This document shows, piece after piece, positions 1 to 8,844 of a stretch of 64,000 nt of DNA. The first letter of the stretch is position 1, and every line of letters begins with the position of its first letter. The notes below the pieces were generated by a model. It was not told where the DNA came from. It worked only from the letters and a program-made list of their open reading frames with translations, and did not search any database. Source of the stretch: an uncultured Lacinutrix sp. GTDB lineage: Bacteria; Bacteroidota; Bacteroidia; Flavobacteriales; Flavobacteriaceae. The stretch is from NCBI RefSeq assembly GCF_947500325.1, contig NZ_CANMRQ010000005.1, forward strand, positions 62,001 to 126,000, written 5' to 3'. Made by a program: the position numbers and the translations under genes.

Positions 1-668
1 AATTTAGTTTTATCATTTGTAACTAAAACACTTGTTGCAACTTCTCCTATGTTTATACCAGTTCTATTTTTATCAAACGGCTTACATGGCTTATCACTCA
101 ATGCTTGAAACGAATTAAACCCAGATAATATAAAAGCTGTGACTATATCTCCACCAACAACAAATACATGGTCATATTTTTCTTGTTGAATATAACGTTT
201 TGCAATTGCTAGAGACAACACTCCAGATACACAGGCGTTAGATACTAAAACAGCTTCGTTTTTTAAATTAAAAAAATCTTGAATAGTTTTTCCTAAAGCA
301 CTTAAGTATGATCGTTTTTTTTCGAAAGGAGAATTAGCATCTAAAACATCTATATTCCCTTTTGTTGTTGAGATTATTAATCCTACACGATCATCTAATT
401 TCACCTTTGACGCTTTGATTACTTTATTTAATGATGTAATCATCATTTGCTCTAAATGCGTATAATAATCTACATCTTTTAATTTAGGGAAAGCAGTCTG
501 TAATTTATTTCTATCTATTAAAGAGGTATAAAAATCATTAGGTAAAATAGATTTATCATCTACTAACTTAAGTCCCGTTTTTTCTTCATGAATAGCTTTT
601 ACTACAGTTTCGCTATCAAAACCAAGTGAAGAGATAATATTATTATATGATACGTATACGTTATTCAT
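1..668 (-). CDS. Beta-ketoacyl-ACP synthase, FabF-like (3' end outside window)
   Basis: I translated this gene from the ATG at 666-668; it is open to base 1, giving 222 residues of the N-terminal half. The nucleophile region SNACVSG puts the active-site cysteine near residue 146, followed by FDKNRTGINIGE, a typical FabF-type segment. The histidines lie beyond the edge, so I cannot tell a condensing subunit from a chain-length-factor partner. Its start overlaps the thioesterase stop by 8 bases (ATGAATAA), so it is the next gene of the pigment operon. Aryl polyene clusters normally carry two or more such synthases, one of which pairs with a chain length factor. Family call is firm; exact role is inference. 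Confidence 0.88.
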   Translation of the reverse strand, partial: MNNVYVSYNNIISSLGFDSETVVKAIHEEKTGLKLVDDKSILPNDFYTSLIDRNKLQTAFPKLKDVDYYTHLEQMMITSLNKVIKASKVKLDDRVGLIISTTKGNIDVLDANSPFEKKRSYLSALGKTIQDFFNLKNEAVLVSNACVSGVLSLAIAKRYIQQEKYDHVFVVGGDIVTAFILSGFNSFQALSDKPCKPFDKNRTGINIGEVATSVLVTNDKTK

Positions 669-1125
669 CTAACAATCCTACCTTAGCTTTCCAATTCATA
701 AAAAACTCTGGAGCTACAAGTTGTAATTCTCCTTCGTCCATTTTCTCTCCTACATGAGACACAAATACTTGTGTTGTTGATCCTTCACATACCAATTGAT
801 TTTTACCATTAAAAATCTGATATTTAAAAATCATCTTTGCTGCACTTGAATTAACAAATGTTGTTTTTATAGTTGCTACATCTCCATAATGTAATGGCAA
901 TTTATGCTCTGTGTTTGTTTTTACAATGGGTGTAGTATAACCTTTATTTTTTTGATCTAAGTATGAAATACCATGTGCACGACCAAAAGCTTCACGACCA
1001 TCTTCGAAATATTGAATATAATTTCCATGCCATACTATACCTAAAGGATCTGTCTCTGCGAAACGAATTCTAATCTCACTTGTATGTGATATTTCTTGTA
1101 TTTTAGACGGCATATTTTTTTTCAT
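661..1125 (-). CDS. Acyl-CoA/ACP thioesterase, 4HBT hotdog family
   Basis: The 154-residue protein carries the 4-hydroxybenzoyl-CoA thioesterase signature ETDPLGIVWHGNYIQYFEDG around residues 24-43, with the catalytic Asp at about 26. The length is normal for YbgC/4HBT enzymes, which hydrolyse acyl thioesters in the cytosol. It overlaps the upstream ABC permease gene by 23 bases and the next ketosynthase by 8, so it is translationally embedded in the pigment operon. It probably releases or edits ACP- or CoA-bound polyene intermediates. Substrate is inference. Confidence 0.88.
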   Translation of the reverse strand: MKKNMPSKIQEISHTSEIRIRFAETDPLGIVWHGNYIQYFEDGREAFGRAHGISYLDQKNKGYTTPIVKTNTEHKLPLHYGDVATIKTTFVNSSAAKMIFKYQIFNGKNQLVCEGSTTQVFVSHVGEKMDEGELQLVAPEFFMNWKAKVGLLDE

Positions 1126-2368
1126 TATAAACTATAGCAATTGTGGTTGTGGCGATAAAAAATAGAAATAACAAACCAATCTCTGGTAAAATATCTAATA
1201 AAGAACCATTTCGTAAAAATACATCGTAAAAGGCATTTAAACCCCAATTCATTGGTGAAATATTAGATAAAATTTGCATGAATTTTGGCATAGCAAAAAC
1301 GGGAATCCAAACACCACCAATTGCCGCTAAGATAACAACAAAAGTAGCTCCAAATGGAGCAGATTGCTCATGTGTTTTTGCTACAGTTCCTAATAACAAG
1401 CCTAAACCTATAGCGGCTAAACCTGCAAAGAAAGCAACTACAAATAATAATGGTAGTTTACCAGAAATATCTAATGTTGGTAATCCTATTGATGGAAATA
1501 AATAAACACCTATAAGTAACATTAATATAAATTGAATAATACATACCACTAAATATACAGCTGTTTTCCCTGCTAAAACTGTTGCATAAGACACTGGATT
1601 AGTGCGTAAGCGAACAAATGTGCCTTGATTTTTTTCTTGAACTACATTTATAGATAATGGAACGATAACAAAGAAAATAGCAAACAATGTCCAAGCTGGT
1701 ACATTATGCTGTACCGAATTGGGCAAAATATCTTGCCCCTCTTTTTTTAATGAGACTTCTTTAAAATTGATGAAATTTTCTGTTTCAAAAATAGATTCGT
1801 TAGGGTCGTCTGATATTTGTGATTGAAACGCTTTATATATAGATTCTGTTTCAATTTTTGAAATCATCTTATCTATTCCGTTTTTTACTGAACTTTTAAA
1901 TGTTAACTGAGTCGCTGGATCAAAATATAAACGCACTTCTTTTTTTTCAATTACCGTTTTTTCGCTAGCAACTTCATCTTCCATAGTAAACTTGGCAATA
2001 ATACCTTCAACATTTTGATTAACTTTTAATGCTAAATCCTTAGAAAGATTCCTTGGTATAACTATCGCTAATTGATACTTTCCTTTAAAAACTTTTTCTT
2101 TTGCAATAGCTTCTTCTGCTTCTTCTATAATTTCGAAAGCACTAGAATCTTGCATTCCATTAATTATTGATTTAGAAACATCACCTTTATCATTATCAAC
2201 TATTAAAATTGGAATTTTTGTATCACTAATTGTTTTAAACGAACTATCTTGAATTAAAGTGATCGTAATAATTAAGACTAATGGCATTACGAATAAAATA
2301 ACGATACCACCAAAATCTCTTATTAACAAAGTAAATTCCTTGTATGTTGATGCTAAAAACTTATGCAT
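1103..2368 (-). CDS. ABC-2 type transporter permease
   Basis: The 421-residue protein has one N-terminal membrane helix, a large extracytoplasmic region (about 45-225) and a C-terminal block of five to six membrane helices, the usual ABC-2 export permease layout (YhfK/DrrB-like). It overlaps its ATPase gene by 8 bases, so the pair forms one exporter. Within a flexirubin cluster it most likely moves the pigment or a precursor across the inner membrane for placement in the outer membrane. The transported substrate is inferred from context only. Confidence 0.88.
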   Translation of the reverse strand: MHKFLASTYKEFTLLIRDFGGIVILFVMPLVLIITITLIQDSSFKTISDTKIPILIVDNDKGDVSKSIINGMQDSSAFEIIEEAEEAIAKEKVFKGKYQLAIVIPRNLSKDLALKVNQNVEGIIAKFTMEDEVASEKTVIEKKEVRLYFDPATQLTFKSSVKNGIDKMISKIETESIYKAFQSQISDDPNESIFETENFINFKEVSLKKEGQDILPNSVQHNVPAWTLFAIFFVIVPLSINVVQEKNQGTFVRLRTNPVSYATVLAGKTAVYLVVCIIQFILMLLIGVYLFPSIGLPTLDISGKLPLLFVVAFFAGLAAIGLGLLLGTVAKTHEQSAPFGATFVVILAAIGGVWIPVFAMPKFMQILSNISPMNWGLNAFYDVFLRNGSLLDILPEIGLLFLFFIATTTIAIVYNEKKYAV

Positions 2369-3104
2369 AATCTCTTAGGTCTTTTCCTGTTAATTCGATA
2401 AATACATCTTCTAAATTATTTGCTTTTTTTTCTGCAGCTATTAAAGCTTTAGGTTCTCCTTTAGAAATAATTTTACCATGATCTATAATTGCAACTCTTG
2501 TACAAAAATGTTCTGCTTCATTTAAATGATGAGACGTATAAATTATTGTAGTACCACGACTATTTATATCTTGAAGGTACTTTATTATAACATTTTTAGA
2601 TTGTACATCTACTCCTACAGTTGGTTCATCTAAGAACAAAATTTTTGGTTCGTGAAGAATACTTGCAATTAAATTAATACGCCGTTTCATTCCACCAGAG
2701 AAAGAGCTTATTTTTTTGTGCGCAAACTCTAAAAGGCCTAACGTTTCTAAAGCTTCATTAATTTTAGAAGTTAGCTCCTTACCTTTTAAACCATACATAC
2801 TTCCAAAATATTTTAGATTTTCGAAAGCCGTTAATGTAGGATATAGTGCATATTCTTGAGGTACAATACCAATTAATTGTTTTAGTTCTTTTTTATTCTT
2901 TTTATAATTTAATCCCTTAATAGTAAAACTTCCAGATGTCGGTTTTATTAATGAGCATAATAATGAAATTAAAGTTGTTTTCCCTGCACCATTAGGACCT
3001 AAGAGACCAAATATTTCTTTCTCTTCAATGAGCAAGTCTAAGTTAGAGACAGAAAATTTTTCTGCATCTTTATATTTTTTAGAAATTTGCTCAATTTTAA
3101 TCAT
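2361..3104 (-). CDS. ABC transporter ATP-binding protein
   Basis: This 247-residue nucleotide-binding subunit has Walker A (GPNGAGKTT, near residue 37), Q-loop region VPQEYALYP, signature SFSGGMKRR and Walker B LFLDEPTVGVD followed by the H-loop TSHHLNEAE. It is of the DrrA/CcmA type that pairs with ABC-2 permeases. Its 3' end overlaps the permease by 8 bases. It would power export from the cytosol, presumably of the pigment made by this operon. Confidence 0.92.
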   Translation of the reverse strand: MIKIEQISKKYKDAEKFSVSNLDLLIEEKEIFGLLGPNGAGKTTLISLLCSLIKPTSGSFTIKGLNYKKNKKELKQLIGIVPQEYALYPTLTAFENLKYFGSMYGLKGKELTSKINEALETLGLLEFAHKKISSFSGGMKRRINLIASILHEPKILFLDEPTVGVDVQSKNVIIKYLQDINSRGTTIIYTSHHLNEAEHFCTRVAIIDHGKIISKGEPKALIAAEKKANNLEDVFIELTGKDLRDYA

Positions 3105-3132
3105 ATTTATTTTCCGAGTAATCGGTAATCTT

Positions 3133-4128
3133 TTAAATAGCTTTCTTTAATTTATTAAAGAATATCTTTTCTTTATTTGCAATAACTTCTAGCTGCGTTG
3201 CAATATCATTATACGCATCGTTTTTTGCGCTTCTATTTCTATAAATTCTTGATGCATCGACAGCAAAATCTCTCCAAGCATCTCCAATTTGAGTCATTTC
3301 TTTAGATAATTCAGATAACTTTTCGTTTTTAATGACCTTACTTGCTTCTTGAAGAAATGCTGCAAAAATGTATCTAAATCCACCACCGCCAGTACCTATT
3401 TCTTCTTGCATTCTCACAATTTGCCCTAAATAATGATTAGCTTTTTTCACCCCTTTCTTTTTTGGCCACTTTCGTATCAGTTTTGCTGTATATTTAATAC
3501 CATTAACTCCAATAATTGGCATTGGCGCTAACATATCTCTACAAGTATGCTTAATACCTTTTATTATAGCTTTTTCTAGTTCTAATTCCTTTGGAAAATC
3601 TATAGGGTAATACATATGACCTTTAGGAGCAAATGCGCCTTTAGCATATCTTACTTTCTCTAATTCTTTATCTGTAAGCGTTGTTACGGTTTCCATAACG
3701 GGATCACTTATTAAATAAGTATCTTCTTTTTTACCATAAACTACTAAATTGTGTGCATTGAAATGAAAACGATACTCGTCTGGAAAATAAACAAGATTAA
3801 AAACACCTACTTGTAATCCTACTGGATTATCATTTTCTAAATTTCTATCTAAAACAGCTTTTGCTTCTTTAGGGTTTTTAAATTTTTGACGCTTAATTTT
3901 TATTCCTGTACGCTTTGCAAAGCGTTTAAAAATAGTGCCAGGCATTGAACGATAAGTAAATGCTGGCGCATGGTTTACCATTAAAAAAGGGATGTAACAA
4001 AATAACAACCCACTACCAATACCAAAAGCCATTGGTTCACTAATATCAAAACCATTATGCTTCATTAAATTTGAAATCACACCATTTTCGCAATGTGCAG
4101 ATTGATGATGCGTAAATTTAATTTCCAT
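3133..4128 (-). CDS. BtrH N-terminal domain acyltransferase-like protein (DUF4872)
   Basis: The 331-residue protein starts with HHQSAHCENGVISNLMKHNG, the His-Cys segment typical of the BtrH N-terminal family, then a C39-peptidase-like core (NAHNLVVYG, LISDPV) and a C-terminal helical DUF4872-type region. BtrH transfers an acyl group from an acyl carrier protein during butirosin synthesis. Homologues sit in flexirubin and aryl polyene clusters. I infer that it transfers the polyene acyl chain from ACP, possibly forming the ester to the dialkylresorcinol. It lies 28 bases upstream of the ABC ATPase. The reaction is not proven. Confidence 0.72.
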   Translation of the reverse strand: MEIKFTHHQSAHCENGVISNLMKHNGFDISEPMAFGIGSGLLFCYIPFLMVNHAPAFTYRSMPGTIFKRFAKRTGIKIKRQKFKNPKEAKAVLDRNLENDNPVGLQVGVFNLVYFPDEYRFHFNAHNLVVYGKKEDTYLISDPVMETVTTLTDKELEKVRYAKGAFAPKGHMYYPIDFPKELELEKAIIKGIKHTCRDMLAPMPIIGVNGIKYTAKLIRKWPKKKGVKKANHYLGQIVRMQEEIGTGGGGFRYIFAAFLQEASKVIKNEKLSELSKEMTQIGDAWRDFAVDASRIYRNRSAKNDAYNDIATQLEVIANKEKIFFNKLKKAI

Positions 4129-4196
4129 TTGTTGTTTTTATTTTTTTAGAGGTCAAATGCAATAAATCTATCATAATTTTAGTAACCTTAGTGTTT

Positions 4197-4604
4197 TTAT
4201 GATTTATTTCCATTTGTTATATCTTTTAATTTAGAAATACTAACTTCAAAAACATCTGCATATTTTTGCAATATTTTATTTGACAATTTATTAAAAACTT
4301 TAGGTTTAAAATGGCGTTTTACTCTCCATTTCCATAAACCTACATAGCTAGCTAAAATATTTAGGTCCATTTTATTAACTTCCATATAATATTCTATTGG
4401 ACTTGTTTCATTTTTTAAAACACGTTGTTTAGCTATTTCAATACGTTCATTAATATCTGTAATTGCATTATTTAAAGCAATTGTTTTTGGATCCCAACCT
4501 GTTGAATTTACAGTAGTATAGTCACCATTCTCATCAACAGCATAACAAAGCTCTTTTGCTCCTTTTAAACTACTTTTATCTTGAGGTACTTCACTATTTC
4601 TCAT
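4197..4604 (-). CDS. Hypothetical protein with HTH-like C-terminus, in pigment operon
   Basis: I do not recognise this 135-residue protein. The first 45 residues look extended. Residues about 45-70 form a charged helix. Residues about 75-130 (including LNILASYVGLWKWRVKRHF) have the spacing of a helix-turn-helix followed by another helix pair, as in Cro-like domains, though basic DNA-contact residues are only moderately clear. There is no signal peptide or membrane helix. It sits between the dehydratases and the BtrH-like gene, so a regulatory or scaffold role in pigment synthesis is possible. Confidence 0.65.
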   Translation of the reverse strand: MRNSEVPQDKSSLKGAKELCYAVDENGDYTTVNSTGWDPKTIALNNAITDINERIEIAKQRVLKNETSPIEYYMEVNKMDLNILASYVGLWKWRVKRHFKPKVFNKLSNKILQKYADVFEVSISKLKDITNGNKS

Positions 4605-4655
4605 GTGTCATTTTTATTAACTTTAAAGGTCACATGTGTTGACTTTTAATCTTTT

Positions 4656-5135
4656 TTATTTACTTGGCTCTTCTGTTATTTCTTGAATAAACAAATTCAT
4701 TTCACAAGATAATAATTCTAAATCTTGAACTTTTATTCTACATTCTAAAGTGCATATACTATAATGGTCTGCATCAAACCTAGACTTTAAATTTGCATTA
4801 GAAATAATTGTTTGTCCTACTTTTGGAAAATTATTTATTTTCACTTTTTTAATACCACTAATAAAGCCTATTAATTTAGTGCCTTCTCCTTCTAAGTCAT
4901 CCGCTTCAAAATAGCTTTTTCCAACAATTGCAGAACAAGTTTGCGCTGCATTTTCAATTAAGCCTATTTCACTAAATTCTCCATTTTTATCTAAAAAAAT
5001 ACAATCTTCTTTTACATAAAACTGTGTAGACACATGGTCATCATTTAATGCTAACAAACTATCAACCATAAGAAAAGGAGCTCTATGCGGCAAAAATTTT
5101 GAGATATCTAGTGATTTAATATTATGCATTTTCAA
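4656..5135 (-). CDS. Hotdog dehydratase with complete His/Glu pair (FabZ/ApeI-like)
   Basis: The 159-residue single-hotdog protein has the FabZ-type motif FLPHRAPFLMVD, with catalytic His 17, and SEIGLIENAAQT, with acidic Glu 61. It would dehydrate 3-hydroxyacyl-ACP to enoyl-ACP during polyene elongation. It overlaps the next hotdog gene by 14 bases. In aryl polyene systems the two dehydratases ApeI and ApeP act as a heterodimer. This one keeps both catalytic residues while its partner lacks the histidine, which fits a catalytic subunit. Heterodimerisation here is inferred. Confidence 0.85.
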   Translation of the reverse strand: MKMHNIKSLDISKFLPHRAPFLMVDSLLALNDDHVSTQFYVKEDCIFLDKNGEFSEIGLIENAAQTCSAIVGKSYFEADDLEGEGTKLIGFISGIKKVKINNFPKVGQTIISNANLKSRFDADHYSICTLECRIKVQDLELLSCEMNLFIQEITEEPSK

Positions 5136-5556
5136 CGATAACAGTTTTCATTTGTGCTTGTGCAATAATTTCTTTTCTTGAATTGCGTACTATAGTCTCA
5201 ACCATAGTAACTCCCATGAATTCATGTAATATTTTAGCTTCAGTTTTAATTACCTCATTGCATTTTGGAAGTTTGAATACTTCTGCTTTTTTTATTGAGC
5301 CAATGTAACCTGTTGGTGCTTGTTCACCTTTTAAAAAAAAATCATACCCTGTATGTAGCGCTACAGTTTGTGCCATGTTTTCAATTAAACCAGGTTCTAA
5401 AAAAGTATCTTTTTCAACAAAAAGATTTGTTTCCTTTATAGTAAAACTAGATTTAATATTTTCGCTTGAAAATTCTAACAAAGTATCGACCATTACAAAT
5501 GGTACTTTTTGAGGAATTAAACTTGATATATCCTGTATAGGTAATAGGTTAGACAT
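5122..5556 (-). CDS. Hotdog dehydratase-like protein lacking catalytic His (ApeP-like)
   Basis: This 144-residue hotdog protein aligns with its neighbour: SSLIPQKVPFVMVD replaces FLPHRAPFLMVD, so the FabZ histidine is Gln 16, whereas Glu 59 is retained in LEPGLIENMAQT. It is probably the non-catalytic or accessory half of a dehydratase heterodimer with the adjacent, overlapping gene. It starts one base after the DarB stop codon, in the same operon. Alternatively it may use different residues or act as a thioesterase-like fold. Confidence 0.82.
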   Translation of the reverse strand: MSNLLPIQDISSLIPQKVPFVMVDTLLEFSSENIKSSFTIKETNLFVEKDTFLEPGLIENMAQTVALHTGYDFFLKGEQAPTGYIGSIKKAEVFKLPKCNEVIKTEAKILHEFMGVTMVETIVRNSRKEIIAQAQMKTVIVENA

Positions 5557-5557
5557 A

Positions 5558-6691
5558 TTAGCAAACAGTTAAAAGTGCATGCATATAAGAAAAACGAGCG
5601 CTTTCTGGCACTGCTAATAATATATTATCTCCTTTTTTGAGTTTTCCAGAATTAGCTAATTCTTCTAACATAACATAAATTGAAGCTGAACCTATATTAC
5701 CAACTTCGCTTAAATTCATAAACCAATTATCTTTTGGGATATTAATTCCTTTTTCTAACATTACATTAAAAAATTTATCTTCAAAATAGTATGAAGAAAG
5801 ATGTGGTAAATAATAATTAATAGCTTCTGGCTTTATATTGTGTTTTTCAAGGGCCAATTTCAAACTATCGACTCCTTTTTCCAAAATATTTTCGTCTAAA
5901 AGTTTTACATCTTGTTTTGCAGCAAATATTGATTTTTTACTCCATTGATCAGATGAATACTCGCTCCATGATTTTAAAAAGCCATCTTCTAATTTTTCGC
6001 TACCTGCATACATACAGGGTTCCATTTCATGCGCGTATGAATAACCTTCCATCCATTCAATCTTTAATGAATGTTCCCCTTTTGGTTCATTTTCTAATAA
6101 GAATGCACCAGCACCATCAGACAACATCCAGCGTAAGAAATCTTTATTAAAAGCTAAAATTGGATTCTCTTCTAGAGTTTTTAAATGTTGAATTTCATCT
6201 TCAAATGTATTAGACATCATCCAAGACGAGGTACGCTCTGAACCTGTACATACAGCGTTTTTCGTTTGCTCAGATTTCACAGACATGTAACCATATTTTA
6301 ACGCGTTCATACCAGAACAACAAGCCCCAGAAGGTGAATTAATTTCAATATTACCATTCTTTAAAAACCCATGAACCATTGCTGCATGTGATGGTAATAT
6401 TTGGTCTGGACTAGATGTTCCACATGACAAAAGTTCAATATTTTCAGCTTTAAAGTTAGCATCACATAATCCCTTAATAGCTTCTGTTGCTAATTGCGCA
6501 TTATTGTGGGAAATATTACCATTATCGTCAATGGCATAATATCTTGTTTTTATTTTATTTTGTCTAAGTACTACACGTCTTCCTTTTGAAGTTTTTCCAT
6601 TTATAAAACCTAATTTTTTTTCCATTTCATCATTAGTCACAGGTTTATTAGGTAAAAACTTTGATATTTTATTAATATATACTTCTTTCAT
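5558..6691 (-). CDS. darB: DarB-like ketosynthase (KAS III type), dialkylresorcinol formation
   Basis: The 377-residue protein is a thiolase-fold KAS III relative with NSPSGACCSGMNALKYG (nucleophile Cys 124 or 125), a downstream His in NYYLPHLSS and Asn in EVGNIGSASIY, completing the Cys-His-Asn triad. In dialkylresorcinol pathways DarB condenses a beta-ketoacyl unit with an enoyl-thioester to give a cyclohexanedione. It sits six bases after darA and two before the dehydratase pair, the expected flexirubin arrangement. The product should be the lipid half of the pigment. Confidence 0.87.
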   Translation of the reverse strand: MKEVYINKISKFLPNKPVTNDEMEKKLGFINGKTSKGRRVVLRQNKIKTRYYAIDDNGNISHNNAQLATEAIKGLCDANFKAENIELLSCGTSSPDQILPSHAAMVHGFLKNGNIEINSPSGACCSGMNALKYGYMSVKSEQTKNAVCTGSERTSSWMMSNTFEDEIQHLKTLEENPILAFNKDFLRWMLSDGAGAFLLENEPKGEHSLKIEWMEGYSYAHEMEPCMYAGSEKLEDGFLKSWSEYSSDQWSKKSIFAAKQDVKLLDENILEKGVDSLKLALEKHNIKPEAINYYLPHLSSYYFEDKFFNVMLEKGINIPKDNWFMNLSEVGNIGSASIYVMLEELANSGKLKKGDNILLAVPESARFSYMHALLTVC

Positions 6692-6697
6692 TCCTTG

Positions 6698-7639
6698 TTA
6701 GTAGGTATTTTTTACTGATGAATAATACTCTTTATCCTTTTTTATTTTATGGATAGAAAACACATAAGTCAACAAAAATAAGATAAAAACTATTGGTGCA
6801 ATAATCCAAATAGCAAATAATAAGTAATATTTAAAAAAAATAAGCCAAAAATTACGTGAAGTAATAGATTTTTCACCTTTAGCTTTAATTAAATCTGCCC
6901 ATTTCGAAAAAATTAAATTCCCTCGTTTATCTGCGATAATTAAAAAAGGCTTAATTTTTACTGCTTCTTTTTCTAATAAGTTATTTTGAAGATTATTATA
7001 GTCATTTTGTAATACATGTTTCTCTATTATAGGCCCAAATTTTACAGCTTCATCGATATCTTTTTGAGAGACTCCTGGTTTTGGAAAAATACCGAACTTT
7101 TTTCTTTTTACGCCAGTAAACATCCAATCTACAATAGTTATAACGCTTATGTGATTTATATGTCTATCTGCTAAAACAATATTCCCTACTAATTTAGCAT
7201 TGAGTTCTACAAGTTTTTTCTTAAGTTTTTCTTGCGCCATTATCCACATATTCCTACAACCTATAACTGTAATTACTGGCTTGTTTTTTAACAACTTATC
7301 GGCATCAGTTGTACTTAAAAAGGAAGTCGTTGGTAATGCTGGCGTTAAATACCATATTGGATAGCCTAAAATAACCAAATCGTATTCCTTATCTAAAATG
7401 TCTTGGGAAACTGGTTTTACTTTACTTGGTATTTGTTTAAAGGTCTCAGGGAAAACATTAAAGAATTGATTCTTTGTCCACGGAAAAGGAAATGGTTGTT
7501 CCATTTCAATTTTATGGTAATCAATTGTTATTTCTTTTTGGTTAAATGCAGATGTAATATTGTTAAGAATTTCAGTTAGTTGACCTGACTGAGAATAATA
7601 TATAACTAAAATGTTTTTCACTAAAATATAATATTTCAA
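6698..7639 (-). CDS. darA: DarA-like aromatase (flavodoxin fold) with membrane anchor
   Basis: The 313-residue protein begins with a flavodoxin-type phosphate loop, VIYYSQSGQLTE, and has a flavodoxin/FMN-reductase core to about residue 190. C-terminal hydrophobic helices (about 255-295) should anchor it in the membrane. DarA converts the cyclohexanedione made by DarB into the resorcinol, and homologues are called dialkylresorcinol condensing enzyme. A GTG at 7619-7621 is an alternative start that places the core motif as usual; the ATG adds six residues. Identity rests on fold plus the darB neighbour. Confidence 0.83.
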   Translation of the reverse strand: MKYYILVKNILVIYYSQSGQLTEILNNITSAFNQKEITIDYHKIEMEQPFPFPWTKNQFFNVFPETFKQIPSKVKPVSQDILDKEYDLVILGYPIWYLTPALPTTSFLSTTDADKLLKNKPVITVIGCRNMWIMAQEKLKKKLVELNAKLVGNIVLADRHINHISVITIVDWMFTGVKRKKFGIFPKPGVSQKDIDEAVKFGPIIEKHVLQNDYNNLQNNLLEKEAVKIKPFLIIADKRGNLIFSKWADLIKAKGEKSITSRNFWLIFFKYYLLFAIWIIAPIVFILFLLTYVFSIHKIKKDKEYYSSVKNTY

Positions 7640-7702
7640 TTAGTTTGAAAAGATACAAACTTTATAGTGACTGGAACTATTTAAGCTGCTTAAAAAGCTA
7701 CT

Positions 7703-8587
7703 TTAATTATCATCTTTTCTCCAAAAATCAAAATAATTAAACCATTGTAAAGGATACGCTTTTAACATAGAGGTTACACTCATTGTATATTCTTTAAGTA
7801 ATCCTTGAGCATCTCTATGTTTAACTTGAGCTTGACGCGCATATAAATGGTAATGTTTGCTTGTTTCTTTCATAACATAAACGAAAAGCACAGGTACTTT
7901 TAATCGTGATGCCAACATAAATGGCCCGGCAGGAAATTTAGCTGTTTCTCCTAAAAGGTTTTCTTTTAAAAATTTAGAGCCATCATAATAACGATCTCCT
8001 GTGATACAAACAATTTCGTTTCTTGTTAATGCTGCATTAATTTCAAATATATGAGATAAATCTTCTTGAATTAAAATAAGATTAACATTGGGTTTATTTG
8101 TAACACTATCTAAATACTCTTTAATAGCAGTATGCTCTGTATCTGTAGTTAATAAGCTAATTGATGCTTTTTCTTCAAGCTCACCAAAGAAATGTTCGGC
8201 AATTTCAAAGTTTCCTAAATGAGCACTAATTAAAATACCACCTCTTTTTTGTTTCAAAACCTCTTTTATCAAATCTACTCCATCGAAATCATAAGTAAAT
8301 CTGTTTCTCATACCTGAAGAAATAGCTACTTTATCTAAAATAGTTTGGCCAAAAACATAATAACTCCTGTAAATGTTTAGTATCGCTTTAAATACGGAAT
8401 TCTTATGCCTATTTCTAAAGTAATAATAGCTAGCCTTAGTACTCTCAAGAGCAAAGAAGCAAAAATAAAAAGCAACAAAGTAAAGGATAAAGTAGGCAGA
8501 ACCAAGTCCGAAAGTTTTCATGAAAAATACAAAAATTTTGTACCCAAAAACTGTTCCTCTGGACTTACCTTTCCACTGAGTAGCCAT
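7703..8587 (-). CDS. LpxL/HtrB-like lysophospholipid acyltransferase
   Basis: The 294-residue protein has an N-terminal hydrophobic segment (about 15-50) and the H-x4-D/E motif as HLGNFE at residues 123-128, then ITGDRYYDGS and FPAGPFMLASRLKVPV, as in lipid A late acyltransferases. Such enzymes use acyl-ACP donors at the cytosolic face of the inner membrane. Aryl polyene clusters always seem to include one. Here it may attach the polyene acyl chain to the dialkylresorcinol or a lipid. It lies 14 bases downstream of the ACP gene. Confidence 0.85.
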   Translation of the reverse strand: MATQWKGKSRGTVFGYKIFVFFMKTFGLGSAYFILYFVAFYFCFFALESTKASYYYFRNRHKNSVFKAILNIYRSYYVFGQTILDKVAISSGMRNRFTYDFDGVDLIKEVLKQKRGGILISAHLGNFEIAEHFFGELEEKASISLLTTDTEHTAIKEYLDSVTNKPNVNLILIQEDLSHIFEINAALTRNEIVCITGDRYYDGSKFLKENLLGETAKFPAGPFMLASRLKVPVLFVYVMKETSKHYHLYARQAQVKHRDAQGLLKEYTMSVTSMLKAYPLQWFNYFDFWRKDDN

Positions 8588-8601
8588 TACTATTAATTAG
8601 T

Positions 8602-8844
8602 CTATTTTAATTTGTTTTCTATTAAATTATAGAAATCTTGAAGTGTAATAACATTAACGAAGTCTTGCGCTACTAATTTAACGCCAAAGCTTGATTCAAC
8701 GGCAACTACAAGATCGACAAAATCCAAACTATCTAATTCTAAAGTTTCTTTTAAATTAGCTTCTGGAGCAATATCATTCTCATCTACCTCAAATTCATCG
8801 ATAAGGAATAGGTTAATCTTATCAACAATATCTTCTTTAATCAT
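8602..8844 (-). CDS. Acyl carrier protein
   Basis: The 80-residue acidic protein has the phosphopantetheine site LELDSLDFVDLVVAVE with Ser 39. It would carry the coumaroyl starter and growing polyene as thioesters for the ketosynthase, ketoreductase and dehydratases of this operon. Its ATG overlaps the ketosynthase stop by 8 bases (ATGATTAA), indicating coupled translation. It is cluster-dedicated rather than the housekeeping ACP, judging by location. Confidence 0.93.
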   Translation of the reverse strand: MIKEDIVDKINLFLIDEFEVDENDIAPEANLKETLELDSLDFVDLVVAVESSFGVKLVAQDFVNVITLQDFYNLIENKLK

